Assembly (NCBI GenBank): GCA_019614645.1
Contig: JABWDB010000001.1
Location: 26,777,501-26,841,500 of the forward strand
DNA from: Stratiolaelaps scimitus
Taxonomy: Eukaryota > Arthropoda > Arachnida > Mesostigmata > Laelapidae
Length of the DNA stretch: 64,000 nucleotides
Reading direction: 5' to 3'
The notes below the pieces were generated by a model. It was not told the DNA's origin, searched no databases, and was given only the letters and a program-made list of their open reading frames with translations. Of this stretch, positions 1 through 12,349 are shown piece by piece (within the stretch, counting starts at the first letter, position 1; each line of letters starts with the position of its first letter). A program made the translations under genes and the position numbers.

Positions 1-523
1 TGGTTTGTTGCCTATAAGTCTTCAAATTAAATGTCGAACACTCCACACGCATTTTCATCCGCTCAGCAGTCAGTATATGGGGAACCCATTTTGCATTGAT
101 TGTCTTCATCTTCAGTGTATTGGTGATAATATTATGACACGTTGACTGAGGAATCCCAGTTTCAGCCGACAAAGAGCTCATGGACCAAGCTCTGGTTTGC
201 TCAAAAGCTGCCTTGATTCTGTCAATCCGTTCGTCCCTTGTCGCACCTGATTTCTGGTCCCCACCTCGGTGGTCATCGGTGTCCATATCTCCACTGTTAA
301 GTCGCTTGCACCAACTTCGCACCGTTCGCAGGCATAAGGCAGACCTGCCGTACGCGTTCACTAATTGTCGATAGATTTCAGCTGGAGGGTGTTTTTGGAG
401 AAACAAAATCTTGATGTTACAGGAGTGCAATGTAATGCAGCAGCTGGCTCCCGCGTCACATGCGATAACATTTCGTTGTTTGATAAGATTACCGGAATGG
501 TGTTCCTTCAACCACGTGGTTAT
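1..523 (-). mobile_element. mariner-type transposase, N-terminal DNA-binding half (cut by window edge)
   Basis: On the minus strand an open frame of about 174 codons runs from just after a TAA at 526-524 to the left edge, with no start codon in its first part. It has the double helix-turn-helix architecture of mariner transposases: an AEIYRQLVNAYG-like first helix region, then TVRSWCKRLNSGD followed by an acidic and basic linker, then a second HTH reading GIPQSTCHNII, then the family-typical AKWVPHILTAERMKMRVE stretch that precedes the catalytic domain. The DD(E/D)D catalytic part lies outside the window, so activity cannot be judged. Lack of an upstream Met suggests either a decayed copy or a non-first exon. 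The superfamily is fairly sure; the exact lineage is not. Confidence 0.7.
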
Positions 524-526
524 TTA

Positions 527-3500
527 GGCACAAAGCAAATAGAATATTGACAAATAAACATAATTAATAATCTGCTTGTGATAGTACGCATATGATGAAC
601 AGTGCTCATATACAAATAACAATACTTGTATGCTACTGGTAAAGGAACAACTATGGCAAGACAAATATTGTAAAGACAGCTCGAAGCGTCGATTTGTCAT
701 TTCGTTGTGGCACATTGGCCGCGCCGGAGGCCAAACACGCAATGTTTATTCGTGGCTAAGCCAACAGTTCATATCGAGCTCCACAGAGATTTAATCTCGT
801 CGCATCGTCATGCCTTTGTACTCGCACACGCTAGACACAATTGGCCAATTACTAACAAACCGAACTGACGAAATAATCGAGATCAACATCAACACCAAAA
901 CTAGCGCCACGCAATAAATATTCCGCACACCTATATCTTCGTTCGTGGCCGCATTTCCTTCGATTTTTATTGGTGGACATCGTCGATCGCACGCGATTCG
1001 TTTGCGCCTGTTCGTTTGCGAGCAAACGAGTATGGGCGTAGACAGAAATCGCTACATCCTGTAAAGTTTGGCAAATGATACGGTGCTATTTAGTTGCCAT
1101 TGAAGAGGAATTTTGTGCACTTCTTCGTTCAATGGTGCGCAACCCATATGAATACATCATAGAGAGAAAACACCTGCAGTAGCAGCAGCAACAGCACGGG
1201 CATGGCAACAACATCGAACGCTAACGTGCGTCAATTTGTATGCACTGACATGTGTGTGTGTGTACGCCATATTAGATATGAATTGTATGATACTATATCT
1301 ATACACAGAGACAGGTATCTACACATCGACACAAATAAACTCACTCACATACGCAACAACATCTCGAGTATAAAAATAAACGGGCCGACGGCTAGCTAGT
1401 TCAATCATTGCAATCATCACTGCGCATTGTTGATCGACAAACGGCGATACATCGGTGAACGGTGGTCGCCTTTAACGAGGGTGCTCGCTTTCGCTATCGT
1501 ATCATACAATAATAACAATCATAATAATAATAATAGCTCATCACCAGCACAGCCACCACCGAAGCGGCCACTGTTGCCGTTGTCTGTGCGTTGTCCGTCG
1601 ATCGATAGTGAGCCCCCTCTAGCGTCCGAGACAAGAGATAGAGACCAAACAATCTGACCCGTCTGTTCATCACACAATAGTGATATGTGCCTGTGATGGT
1701 CTATGGTTGCACATTAATTGTAGCAGTAGTAGTACTAGTCGTACTATTAGAGATCGCAGCAGCGGCAGAATGTGAATATCACAAAGAATCGGTGGACTAG
1801 CAAAGTAATTTGGTATTCATGCAAAGAATATATTGAAGGCGATTGGCGAAATTCGCGCTAGGTGCCACTGGGTGCGATATGGTTATGGTTATATTTCGAG
1901 GGAGCATTTGTGTACAACAATAAAATTCCCATTCGTCGTTTACGTGGGGGATGGATACTGCCAGCATTCGTTGGGTGATTATCGTTTATTATCATTACTA
2001 TTATTATGATTCTGTATTTTTGTGTTGTTGTTGTTGGATTGAACTATTATCGCTTAACGTCGACGGGCACAAGACGGAACAAGGCAACGATTAAAATATG
2101 AATATAACGCCCATATTCAAGACACATAATATTATGTAGTTGTGTGAATTATAATGTGTACCGTCCCGTCTTCCTGCCCGGGGGAAAGGGGGGCTGTTAT
2201 TTTAGTGTTCGTTGTATTTTGATTTACGTGGCCAGGCCAGTGTTATGAAGATACATTGCTCGATGTAACGTCTTACAACTCGGGAGACCAGACAAAGAAT
2301 CATTCTGTAATGTGAACATATTCTTTCGTACAAATAAGGACAGCTACAGTGAATCAATTCGAGAAGTACCCTTTGGCACGTTTGACTTACAGAAAAATAT
2401 AAGCTAATCGGCAAGACGATGCGGAAATGGACTCCGATAGAAATAAAAATATCGACAGCCTAATGTTATTCGCCGGTTTCACTTATGCGGAGCATACGCT
2501 ATGTAGACCTTCTCTCTCTCTCTCTCTCTCTTGAAAGGTAGCTGCTTGTGAGCCGTACAAGTAGTTTCTAGCAAACGTCTGCTGTTTGAATGACGCTGGT
2601 TGCACGGGTCGATTTTGACCAGAGAGACGATAAGCACTTGTAAATAATGTTGAGTAAACGTTCCAGTTCGGAATACAATACAATAACACCTTTATTAACC
2701 AAAAAAGGGGTGGTACAGAGATTATTAAAGAAATTACATAAATTGGTAGAAGCGAAGGGAATTTTTACAATTGTGGTAATATGGCAAATGTCCACTTCGT
2801 AAGTCTCGTATGAGACGTGCGAATAACGAAATCTTTATTGTATAACGCCTGACATATATTTCTTGTTCTTTGTATTGTGTACGGGCGAACAAAAAGTCTC
2901 TCGGCGTTCGCTCCTGTCGCGCCTGCATCTCCGTTTCCTCAACGGATTATTTCGACATATGCGAGCAAAGTACGTCATCAGAACAAAATTGACGACCTTG
3001 ACAATTGTCAAAACACCAGCTGTGAAAGAGAGCCACTGTTTAGCCAGCGTCAATTGCTACCTCAAAAACAAAGCAGTCAAAAACAGGTCATTTCACCTGT
3101 GCTATATTGTCTGCGTCAGGGCATAGCATCAATTATGATGCTGCTCAGCTCCGTTCCACTGAACACTCACAACAACGGTGACGCAGAAAGTATTATAAAT
3201 CAACTCAGCTTGCTTCCAGGCCAACGCGCCCTGTAAATGGTACGGCGTACAACCAGCATTGGCGTTTTCTTGCTGCTCATTTGATTCTCAATGATTTACG
3301 CGTCCGCAACAACCACAACAACAACAGCAACAACGAGTTATAACATAACTTGTCTGAACGCTCCGTTTTGCCTGGACCATCGTCCGGTTTGTGCCAATTA
3401 CGATTTATAATATTACTCTGGATTAATGTAATAAATTCAAAAGGCGAAATCGGCAGCAAAAAAACGAAAAACATGACATAATTATATCAACTAATGTCTG

Positions 3501-5361
3501 CGTTCGTCTGCGAGAGCATCGTTACACCTCGGTGAGTGGGATTAATGCGAGAGGGAGGCGGTGGGGGTCAGAGCTGACCGGGGAACAGTTGACATTTGCT
3601 TTCGCAGCGAGCGGCCGGCCAGACTACCGAGTACGCCCCAATAAACAAATTGCTTGCCCAGTGGGTCTTGTCCGCATCCCGGCGAGTCAGTCGGTTCCTA
3701 CTGCGCGATCAGCTTCGGCTGATTTGTGTGTGACCGTTCTTTGTTCGAGAGCCGAGCGCCATCCTCTAATAAACGATGCAATGGCCATCTTCTCTGTATG
3801 AACGACTTCTCACGCGACGAGCAAAAATTATTGTCGTTAATCCAACATCCGTCGATCAGCACCAGTAGCTGTTCTATTAGTAGCTGTAGCAATATAGTGT
3901 ACTACTGCTGCTGCTGGTGCTGTTTCTGCCGCTGCTGGTGTACTACAGCAAAGGCTGGAACAGCCCCGAGAAATAAACCATACTGGCTGCCATTCTCTGT
4001 CTCCCTGATTCGCTGTGTAGCGTGATTCCTATTCAGGGTCGTAATTATCCACCGTATATAATAATAATAATAGAACTAATTCGAAATCATTCGGGTTAGC
4101 GAAATCGTCCGAGTAATTTGTATATGTGTGTGTGTGCCTATACCCGCTCGTTATACTGCTCCCTCCCTCCGGTGATGAACGAATCACTTGCGTTTAATAT
4201 GATGGTACCATCGTTATCGTTTCGTTGCTTGGTTACGGCGACTGAGTCGATCGGATCATCGTCGAAGCTAATCCGCTGTTGCTCCCAGACATCGATCTAC
4301 GCGATGCGATTAACCACCAAAACAGTAGACCCTTCAAGGTAATACCCTTTTCTTGCTGCTGCTGCTAAGGCTGAACGCGCGATATCATCGCTCTGATCTC
4401 CATGCGTATACGGCATGGAAGGATTCGTCGCTGGCCGTGACAGGCTGATGTCGAGCTTTTAAACGGCAGTGTACACCACTATCACAGGAAATCATCAGCG
4501 GATGATCACGTATAATAATACCCCATAACAATAACAAGACAACGATACAAATAATGGCGCTAATTATGGCAGTGGATTGTGTTTTTATCCGATAGCACAA
4601 CGCAATCTCATTAGACGATGTACGGTTCGACCCGAGCTTCGGCAGTAGAAGGAACTTTATATCAAGTTCATATCGTTGGATTGTAACGACATACGGTACG
4701 TTGATAATCAATGTCATGTAACGAGGATATGCGCGTGCCTCCTGAAACTCATGAGAACAATAAACCCCTTTTGTGTGTACCGCTTATAATGGCAATAGTG
4801 CAAGACAAACTGTTGCATCAACACTCTTCCTAATATTCTGTCGAGTGGTTCACGTAATCGCAAAAGACAACCTTTTGTCTTGGCAGCCGCAGCGAGAGTT
4901 GCCGCGCGTGGGCATTGATGTTTTCCTATGTAAACACTATATATATATATATATAGATATATATATATATGTAAGCACTTGAGGTTCTCTGGTTACAGGT
5001 GGATAGCTTGTAACAGTTTGACGATGCTATTGTTTTCTTTCGTTGTATTTCTATAAAGCCGCCTCTTAATAAGAGCTTCATTTGCAAGTGTATCTCTTCT
5101 ATGGTCGAGGCTTTTGTACAAGAGCCGACTGTAGTGGCGCAAGTGGTGGATGCTGATTCAAGAGCGGTTCTTCTTGAGATAATGGCGTTGTTTTCCCCAT
5201 AAGTGTAAGGGACAGGCCTGCCGGAAGGTTTGTCGCTAGCGAGGGGTGGTGCGCCATTGCAGAACAGACAGTGTAAAAGCTAGCAGCACAGATATTGAGA
5301 GATACAATTGTTCATCTAAGCATTCCTATAATGTATATGTGACCATATTACTCAAACGAGT

Positions 5362-5396
<35 letters not shown>

Positions 5397-8300
5397 GTGC
5401 GTGTGGGTGTGTGCGAGGTTAAAATAAAATGATGTGTAAATAAATATGTAAATACGGCACATGAGGGGATTTTAATTTATCAGCAAGATATTTAATTGAA
5501 ATTGCTAACGTCCTTTAACACAATTAGCCCTTACCCCAATCCAATTTCATTGGGTCTTGAAAACGAACGCCGGATTTCGCCCATCAATTGCTGACGAATT
5601 CTTCACGGAGATTTTAACAACGTTCAATATTCGATAAATAAATAACAACTTCTCCAAGCTATCAGTGCGTGTTATTCATATGGTGGACTGTTTTTGTGGT
5701 TGTACCATATTCACACAATGTGTCTATTCAGACTATTAGCGATGACAATTCGTCGTAACGTGCTGTTGTATTGTCGTTGTCCAATCGTCCACGTAGAGTA
5801 CAACCGGGTCGGTTGAATAGAATTCTACTAGCATTATCTTTCTTCACAATTGTAACAATGATTCGGGGTTCACTTGGTGACAACAACCAATATGTTTAAA
5901 ATTGAGCGTAATCATATTTACCATCGTATGATTGCTGTTGTGATACCACGCAGCCGAGACAGCGCCGCACGAAAATGCTCATATCTCCGCGGGACGGCTT
6001 ATGTGTAATTACTATAATTATTATTACGCTTCTCGGTCATTCAACGATTTTAATATCCGATGTGAATGATAATAATGACATATTTGTACCTTAGGTAACC
6101 TCAGTAGATATGTGCATGGCCCGCGCCTCGGTTCGCATCGAGCCACGCTTCCAAATGTTATCTACAGTGTGACTTTTTATCAGCCCTCTTATCAACCCTT
6201 GTGGAACAACTATAAGTTACTGGAGCCGTATCTATAAGCTCTCGGATAATATTTCTAGCCAAGAAGCATTTATAATACTGCCTCGACGCGTAGTTACGCT
6301 TCATCAGCAGCGTGGATATTAATTAGTGCTATTTCGTTCACGTATTGAGCTGATTTCCTACCACTCCCCACAGGCAACATTGGCCATTGCTGGGGGGGGG
6401 GTCTACTGTCCATCCCCTTTCGTGTTATCCCTTATAATGGGCGCACACAACTTTCGATGCAGCTGTTTCACAAAGCCCTATGGGTCCACATGAACTAGTT
6501 CGGGCATAGTCAGATGTATAGAACATCATATGGTTGGTTTTGAGATCCACTCCAACCCGGTGGTCACATAACTACTCCACAAAAATGACCTCTTCACTAG
6601 CGTATGTACATGTATGCGATCGATTTACCTCGCCGCCAACGTCGTTGAGATAACACCCAGTCGCTGTCTAGAGCAGCGGGACAGTGTAACATTTCGTTTC
6701 GGGGTGCGATGTAGATGATGATGAATCCATCGATTCAAGGTGAAATTTTGCCGACAACTCTTCTTGCTGAATTCGCTGAGGTACCAGTACGGGCTGGTGG
6801 TGGGTGGCATGGTACCGGTTATTTGTCACGCGGCCTAATAAACACCCTGCATGAATCGATGCACTTGTCAAAGGCACTACTCGCGACGGATCGCGATTCA
6901 TCGTAAGCAAATTCTCTTTTATTTGTTTCCATTGCTGATAATGATTATTCAAGACAAGTAGCTAGTACTTTCATATTGATATTCACATTATTCATATTTG
7001 TATTATTATTAATATTATCATTTGTGTCACATTTGCAGCGACGTCAGTCCCAGGTAGAGAGGCACCTGTCTTACATGACTACCAGACTATTATAGTCGAC
7101 TGGCCGAGGTAAAAAAAAATTCAATAAGAAAGCGCCCACAGGGAATCGTCCATTGGAATATCGTCCGTTGCGCCTGCTCATCACTGCAGCTGCATTTATC
7201 ATTATTTCTATAGCGTACAAACTCGATATATCCGACAGCACCCAATGCAGACGCAACAGTAGAAATAACAACATGGGACGCTTCGCACTTAATTCCTTTT
7301 ACACGCTCTTGGACGCACAACGGACACCGTGTTCCGTTTCTCTTTCTCTCTCTCTCGCTACCTCTCTATGTACGTCTACATTCGCTCTCCCGAGGGTGTC
7401 CCCGTTGCGGGCTCTTTGTCTTCCAATATTTCTCCCAGATATAGCGACTCTCTTCCCACACGCATATACACCCGAGTCGAGCAGGAACGTTATCGACGTC
7501 CGACTTTGCTTTTATTAGACAGTAACCGATGTATGTGTAACTTAATGTATAAGGCAATGGGTACATACATTACTAGATGAATATGTACAATCTAAATATG
7601 ATCTAAATATGTACAAGTTGACGTTCGCTGTTGTTGCTGAACCCCTGAGAGCCGTAACATAGCACGGCCTGTGCTGATCACCTGACAGTCGAGTCGCCGA
7701 TAAGTTATCATAAATGGTCGTCCTTAGGTTATGATTCCCATGCGGCGGCTTATGTCAGTAAGACAAGCAATCACGTATTATCAAGAACGTGTGCATATGA
7801 CCTTCCTCGCTGTAGAATAAGTGTGTACAGACCTCCAAATAGGCTCGCAAAATTGCATTGTAGTTCTCCTCTGAGCGTGTGAGAGGACAGATTATTGTTA
7901 TTATCGCTAAATCGCGAAGCTCTGTTCATTTGCCAAGAAAATACGATATTAGACGCCCAGCATTCCATATTATAAATAGGCAGGTTTCTATATTCAGGTG
8001 TAAGCTGATCTATTCATGAACTGTCCATCTCTGCTGGTTAGAAATTCAACGAAATGCCTGTGGAAAAAAGTTGTGACAACCAGCCAGAGATACGTTGACG
8101 CTGGTCGGTGACTACTACTGTGACGCCAGCGTCGTCAAATCGCCTACGAAATCAATCGTGGCGTTCGTCACTAGTGTTCGCGAACACGCGGGAATCAAAG
8201 CAGAGAGAACAGACGCTGTTATCAGAAGATCCATCGGGGCACAGAGACGAATCGGACGACGGGCGCAGGGAGCCATGATCAGACGTCTTCAGCCGTTGGT

Positions 8301-9331
8301 TGCATTGGAGAGCGTTCTTCGGGGATTCGCCTTTTTGCCAGAGAGCAGAATGAAAGGGTGAGCGTTACAGGCAATGGTCGTTTTTAGCATACAATGGGAC
8401 ACGGCTGCTATTAGAGACATAATGCTATATCGCCGTCTACCCCGAGAACGGTGTGTCGTATGCAAGCGGTGTTGTCTCAGGGGCTAGCTGTGCGTTGGTT
8501 CTTAGCGTGCTCGTTGGATCGACTGTCGCACAACTGCTGATAGTGATTATATGGTGGACGATGATTTGTTTTTCGTATGATCAGGCCGTTGGAAACATCG
8601 CTGCCTGCGATTGAAACATGATACGAAGATAATTACAGATAAATTATAGCAGGACCATAGCTGCATGTTGTGATGTTGCCCTTCGAATAATATCTAGACT
8701 AACGTTCAGATGTTCTCCGAAGGATGATTTCGGGGAAGACCGTTGTCACAGGAACGACACCGTTAGGAAAAGTTAGGCACATTCTATACTCGAAATTCGA
8801 AAAACGTTGATGATTGTGTCATCTACGAATATTCGGGCTTATTGACTACGAGAAAATATGGCAGACGGATAGCGAACCATATACCACTTGAACGGCGTGT
8901 CAAATCGGTATAGTTGGCCACACTCGCATATATATATATATATATATATGCTTTTGTACTTTTTTGTGTCATGGCATTCTACAAGTAGCAACCGAGGAGA
9001 TTTCCACAATCTCTGGCTAAATTTGGAATGGGGTTGGCAACTTCAATTTGCTTCTTCTGAGGCAGTACCTCGGACCCAGTCGCCCTTCTCGGCCATGTCT
9101 TGCATTCAATTACGTTTGCATTAGCAGGCTCTTAGGCGCGCGGCGGTTGTTGTCAATGCAACGCGACAACACCTGTATGCTTCGACGTGTTTTCCAAACG
9201 TTGAGACGCTCACCGCTCAACGTCTGTCTCAGCGGTGCCATCCAACTGTGTGCTTGATGGAGTTTCTAGTTAAGTACCCGCAGCACGTAGCGCATCTTGT
9301 TTAGTTTTGTATTCTATTATACATCACCGCA
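527..9331. other. spacer without a recognisable gene
   Basis: I see no frame with recognisable protein motifs here; all open frames are short, overlapping or of biased composition. The stretch holds simple repeats: a (TC)n run at 2511-2531, (TA)n arrays at about 4938-4970, 5365-5394 and 8929-8950, a run of ten G at 6392-6401, and a CT-rich stretch near 7343-7360. Short AAT or AAC trinucleotide runs also occur. It may hold distal exons or regulatory DNA, but nothing in the sequence proves it. Confidence 0.6.
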
Positions 9332-9508
9332 ATGTTGGCCCCGGCTTCGGCGGCGGCGGCGGCGGCGGCAGCCCAGCCAAAGCGACATTTGCCGACACTA
9401 GCACAAACCAGCTCCATTTGCATAGAAACTACATTTTTCCAAACAGTTGACTATCGGACCGCACGGGGACATCCACGTGATGTTTCCAAGTTCATATCGA
9501 TCAGCTAA
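9332..9508 (+). CDS. possible small ORF or first exon with polyalanine run (speculative)
   Basis: A 58-codon frame begins MLAPAS, runs into about eight alanines encoded by GCG repeats, and continues AQPKRHLPTLAQ before ending at TAA 9506-9508. The start has G at -3. A short GCG-encoded alanine tract just after a start codon is common in first coding exons of developmental regulators, but it can also arise from a CGG repeat by chance. There is no strong donor site inside the frame and no homology that I recognise. It could equally be part of a 5' untranslated region. Confidence 0.15.
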   Translation: MLAPASAAAAAAAAQPKRHLPTLAQTSSICIETTFFQTVDYRTARGHPRDVSKFISIS

Positions 9509-12049
9509 CAACAGACTCAGCTAACAACGAGCTCCAACGCTGTAACTCGCCTCGATTCTAGTCGACGCAGCACACCGTAACGAAGACTATAGTATAATAG
9601 TATTCGGCGATTCGACTAGCGTCACACGATCGTCGGTAAGAACGAAGGAGGCAGCGAAGTCGCTGGTGGTGAATGTGTGGCATGGAAAGCATCGTTCTCA
9701 TATGATTACAGAACGCTGATCGATCATCTGAAGGTTTACTACCTAGTCACCTCGGCTAGCTGTTGTAGTCAGCACAATCAAGCCAAAAGAAAGGCGAAGT
9801 CCTCGATAGTACAGTACTGCCGAGAGATAGACGGTGCTACATAGCATAGGATGGTACCATTAGCCGTAGCAGTCCAGGGTCCCCGAAGCCGGACGGGGAG
9901 CGGGGGCTGTCAAAGACGATGACTTCCAAGGGCTTCCACGCGAAAAAGGGCGGCAGATACATTCATTTATATTCGATAGATCTATCGAAAAATAACAACA
10001 CAGCTAAACGATGATGACTCTTTCTTCTGCTCGGTGGTAGAACAACAGCAATAATAATAATAATAACCAAACGAAAAAATATAGTCATGACTAGATTGAA
10101 AGATACAGCGTTGAAGGGTGGCGTAGTTCGGCTAGACGCAACTATATATACGAATAGTGGATTTTAAAAAGCCGCCAAACGATTTCCTTTTACGTGCTGG
10201 AGCCAGGAGCTGATGAGCCTTTTTTTTTATGTTGTTGTTGTTGTTGTTACGGAGCGCGAATTTTTCAAAAGCGATTCAATACGCGGACGACTGGTCTGCA
10301 GCGAATCGTTGAACTGCAACTGATTTTTGCAAAGGGAGCCACCTGAAATATTGAGTAGCACATGTTTGCTCGAGATAATAACAACAACAACAATAATAAT
10401 GACAGTGGGAATGAAGAGAACTATTCCAGTTTGGTTTTGCTTTAAACAACAAAGCAATTCCGACGAGCGGTTGTAAACTCGCTGGCAGCAGCCGCTGCAG
10501 GGATGGTTAGTAGGTTTGCGATTGATCGTCGACCATGTCTTCGTTTTACGCCCAACGATTTGTCTTCCAGAAGATTTTGTTTCGCTTACGCCGTCAACGG
10601 GTCGACTACTACTATGGCGGACGAAGAGACTTTTCGGCCCACGTTGAACGTGAACAGACTTGAGAAAGAGGATAGGCATGGTGAGTTTGGGGGGAGGAGA
10701 TGCATGAAGCGGCGAAGTCGGTCATAGTGAAGTGGGAACAAAAAAAAAAGCTCGACACAATGAATCCAGAAACAATCGCTGCTGCCCCCGGCCGAAAATC
10801 GATACGAGACATGGATGAAGCTTGACGACGACATCACCTACAATATCGTCATCATCGTCATATAATAATAATAGTGATAGTAAACGATGAGAATTATAGC
10901 TGGATTGTTTTGCGAACTGGAACGAACTAAACACGACGGGAACGTTGCCAGGGCGGATTTGTACATTTGCACGTATCTATGTGATCCACGCACGCACGAA
11001 GCGATGTGCGTTCCCCGAAATATTATCATCGTGATTATTATTACTAGTATTGTGATTATTAATTCGATGATCTAGTAATCATACTATTCATAAAGCAAGC
11101 AACAGGAGAACACAAAAAAAAGTGAAGCAAACGAGATATAATGGCCGCAGGCAAATTCAGCTCATTTGTTATTATTGTATATAACAGATTCACCCGAGTT
11201 GACTGAATGCTTTCGTTTTGTTTCGGCTTGAAGATATGAATCAGATCGGACGAGATCAGGCAGGTAGTAGCGGTGGTAGTAGTCATGGTGGTTGTGGCGC
11301 AGACGATCGTGAGAAGCGGCTTGGTCACGAATGGATTTAACTTGTGCTGATGTCGCCTGCTTGCCGGCTTGGGGACAGTCCCGGACGAGCAGCGTTTTGT
11401 TGGAGTTATTAATAACCATTGTGTTGTCGGTCTCGATTTGGCTATTGTACATTGCAGATTGTTTGAAACTTGGCCCGAACCGCGTCCGCTTCTTAACTTC
11501 GCCGCCGCTGCTTGCTCGATTGTGGTTGCTCGTTGCAAGCGCATGCTGTTGTTGTTGCTGCTGCTGCTGCTGCTGGCGGTGGTGGTGGTGGTGATTCTTC
11601 AAAGTTATTGATTGGCCACGTCTATTTTGCTATTTCTGGCCGCACTCTTTCCTTAATTAAACGGAGACTCGAATGTTTCTGGGTCGCTTGACTCTCCCTG
11701 TCACGCTTCAAATATAGAATATTTCAAGTTCAACTGAATATTACGCCTTGGTCTGTTTGTTAAAAACAACAGAGAGTTGGTGATGTGTTTTCTAATTATT
11801 ACCTTGACGAGTGTGTGTATACACTCGTACAGGATATGCCACCTCTAGTGACAACATGCAATATTCGTGGTCTCGGAATCTCATTTGGCAATGCGAAGCC
11901 TTCTCCACAGTATTGCACTTTATCCAGGAGCTGTCTAAACAAAATGGTCTATCCGAGATAACCTAATGCTTTCGGGCTGACTTCCAGCCAATATTAAATA
12001 GCATTCACGTTAGCATTGCTCCGTAAGACGGACCCCTAAATGTAAATGT
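9509..12049. other. spacer with trinucleotide-rich tracts
   Basis: There is no recognisable gene. Open frames up to about 160 codons at 10227-10679 and 11059-11602 are made largely of Thr, His, Gln and Ser runs read from trinucleotide repeats, and are open in several frames at once, which is typical of repeat-driven chance frames. The densest tract, around 11549-11597, is (CTG)n followed by (GGT)n. Confidence 0.55.
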
Positions 12050-12124
12050 GCAACGGTGGGGATTGAACTCGTGTGTGTCGGTTGTGAGGCGAACACGAAT
12101 TCACCACTAGACCAGCGGGCTCGA
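12050..12124 (-). repeat. tRNA-like SINE head (valine tRNA resemblance)
   Basis: Read on the minus strand, the sequence has an RNA polymerase III A box TGGTCTAGTGG (12114-12104) and a B box GAGTTCAATCC (12070-12060), with GTTCGCCTCACA between them at the anticodon-arm position, resembling valine tRNA with a CAC anticodon. The acceptor and T stems do not close well, so it is not a functional tRNA gene. The body probably continues towards lower coordinates as the tRNA-unrelated part of a SINE, perhaps to the small TG/CA palindrome near 11811-11830. A tRNA pseudogene is the alternative. Confidence 0.55.
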
Positions 12125-12217
12125 TATCCGATATGACCTGTCCGGCCCTCAACATTTACCTCACTCAGTTGTCTGAGGCCTACAGGTCAAAATATCCGAA
12201 TCTCAAACACATGCTGC

Positions 12218-12349
12218 GGTGATATATATATATATATATACATATATATAGGTGATATATATATATATATATATACATATATATATAGGTGATATATATA
12301 TATATATATATACATATATATATAGGTGATATATATATATATATATATA
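12218..12349. repeat. 37-bp minisatellite, about 3.5 copies
   Basis: The motif GGTGA, followed by a TA run, CATA and another TA run, recurs with GGT at 12218, 12251, 12288 and 12325. Unit lengths are 33, 37 and 37 bp plus a partial copy. The compound structure, a punctuated TA array, is unlike the simple TA microsatellites elsewhere in the window. Confidence 0.9.

Noticed and set aside
10227..11602. Several 150-160-codon minus-strand frames
   Set aside because: Thr/His/Gln-rich products of trinucleotide repeats with no recognisable domain and overlapping open frames on both strands.
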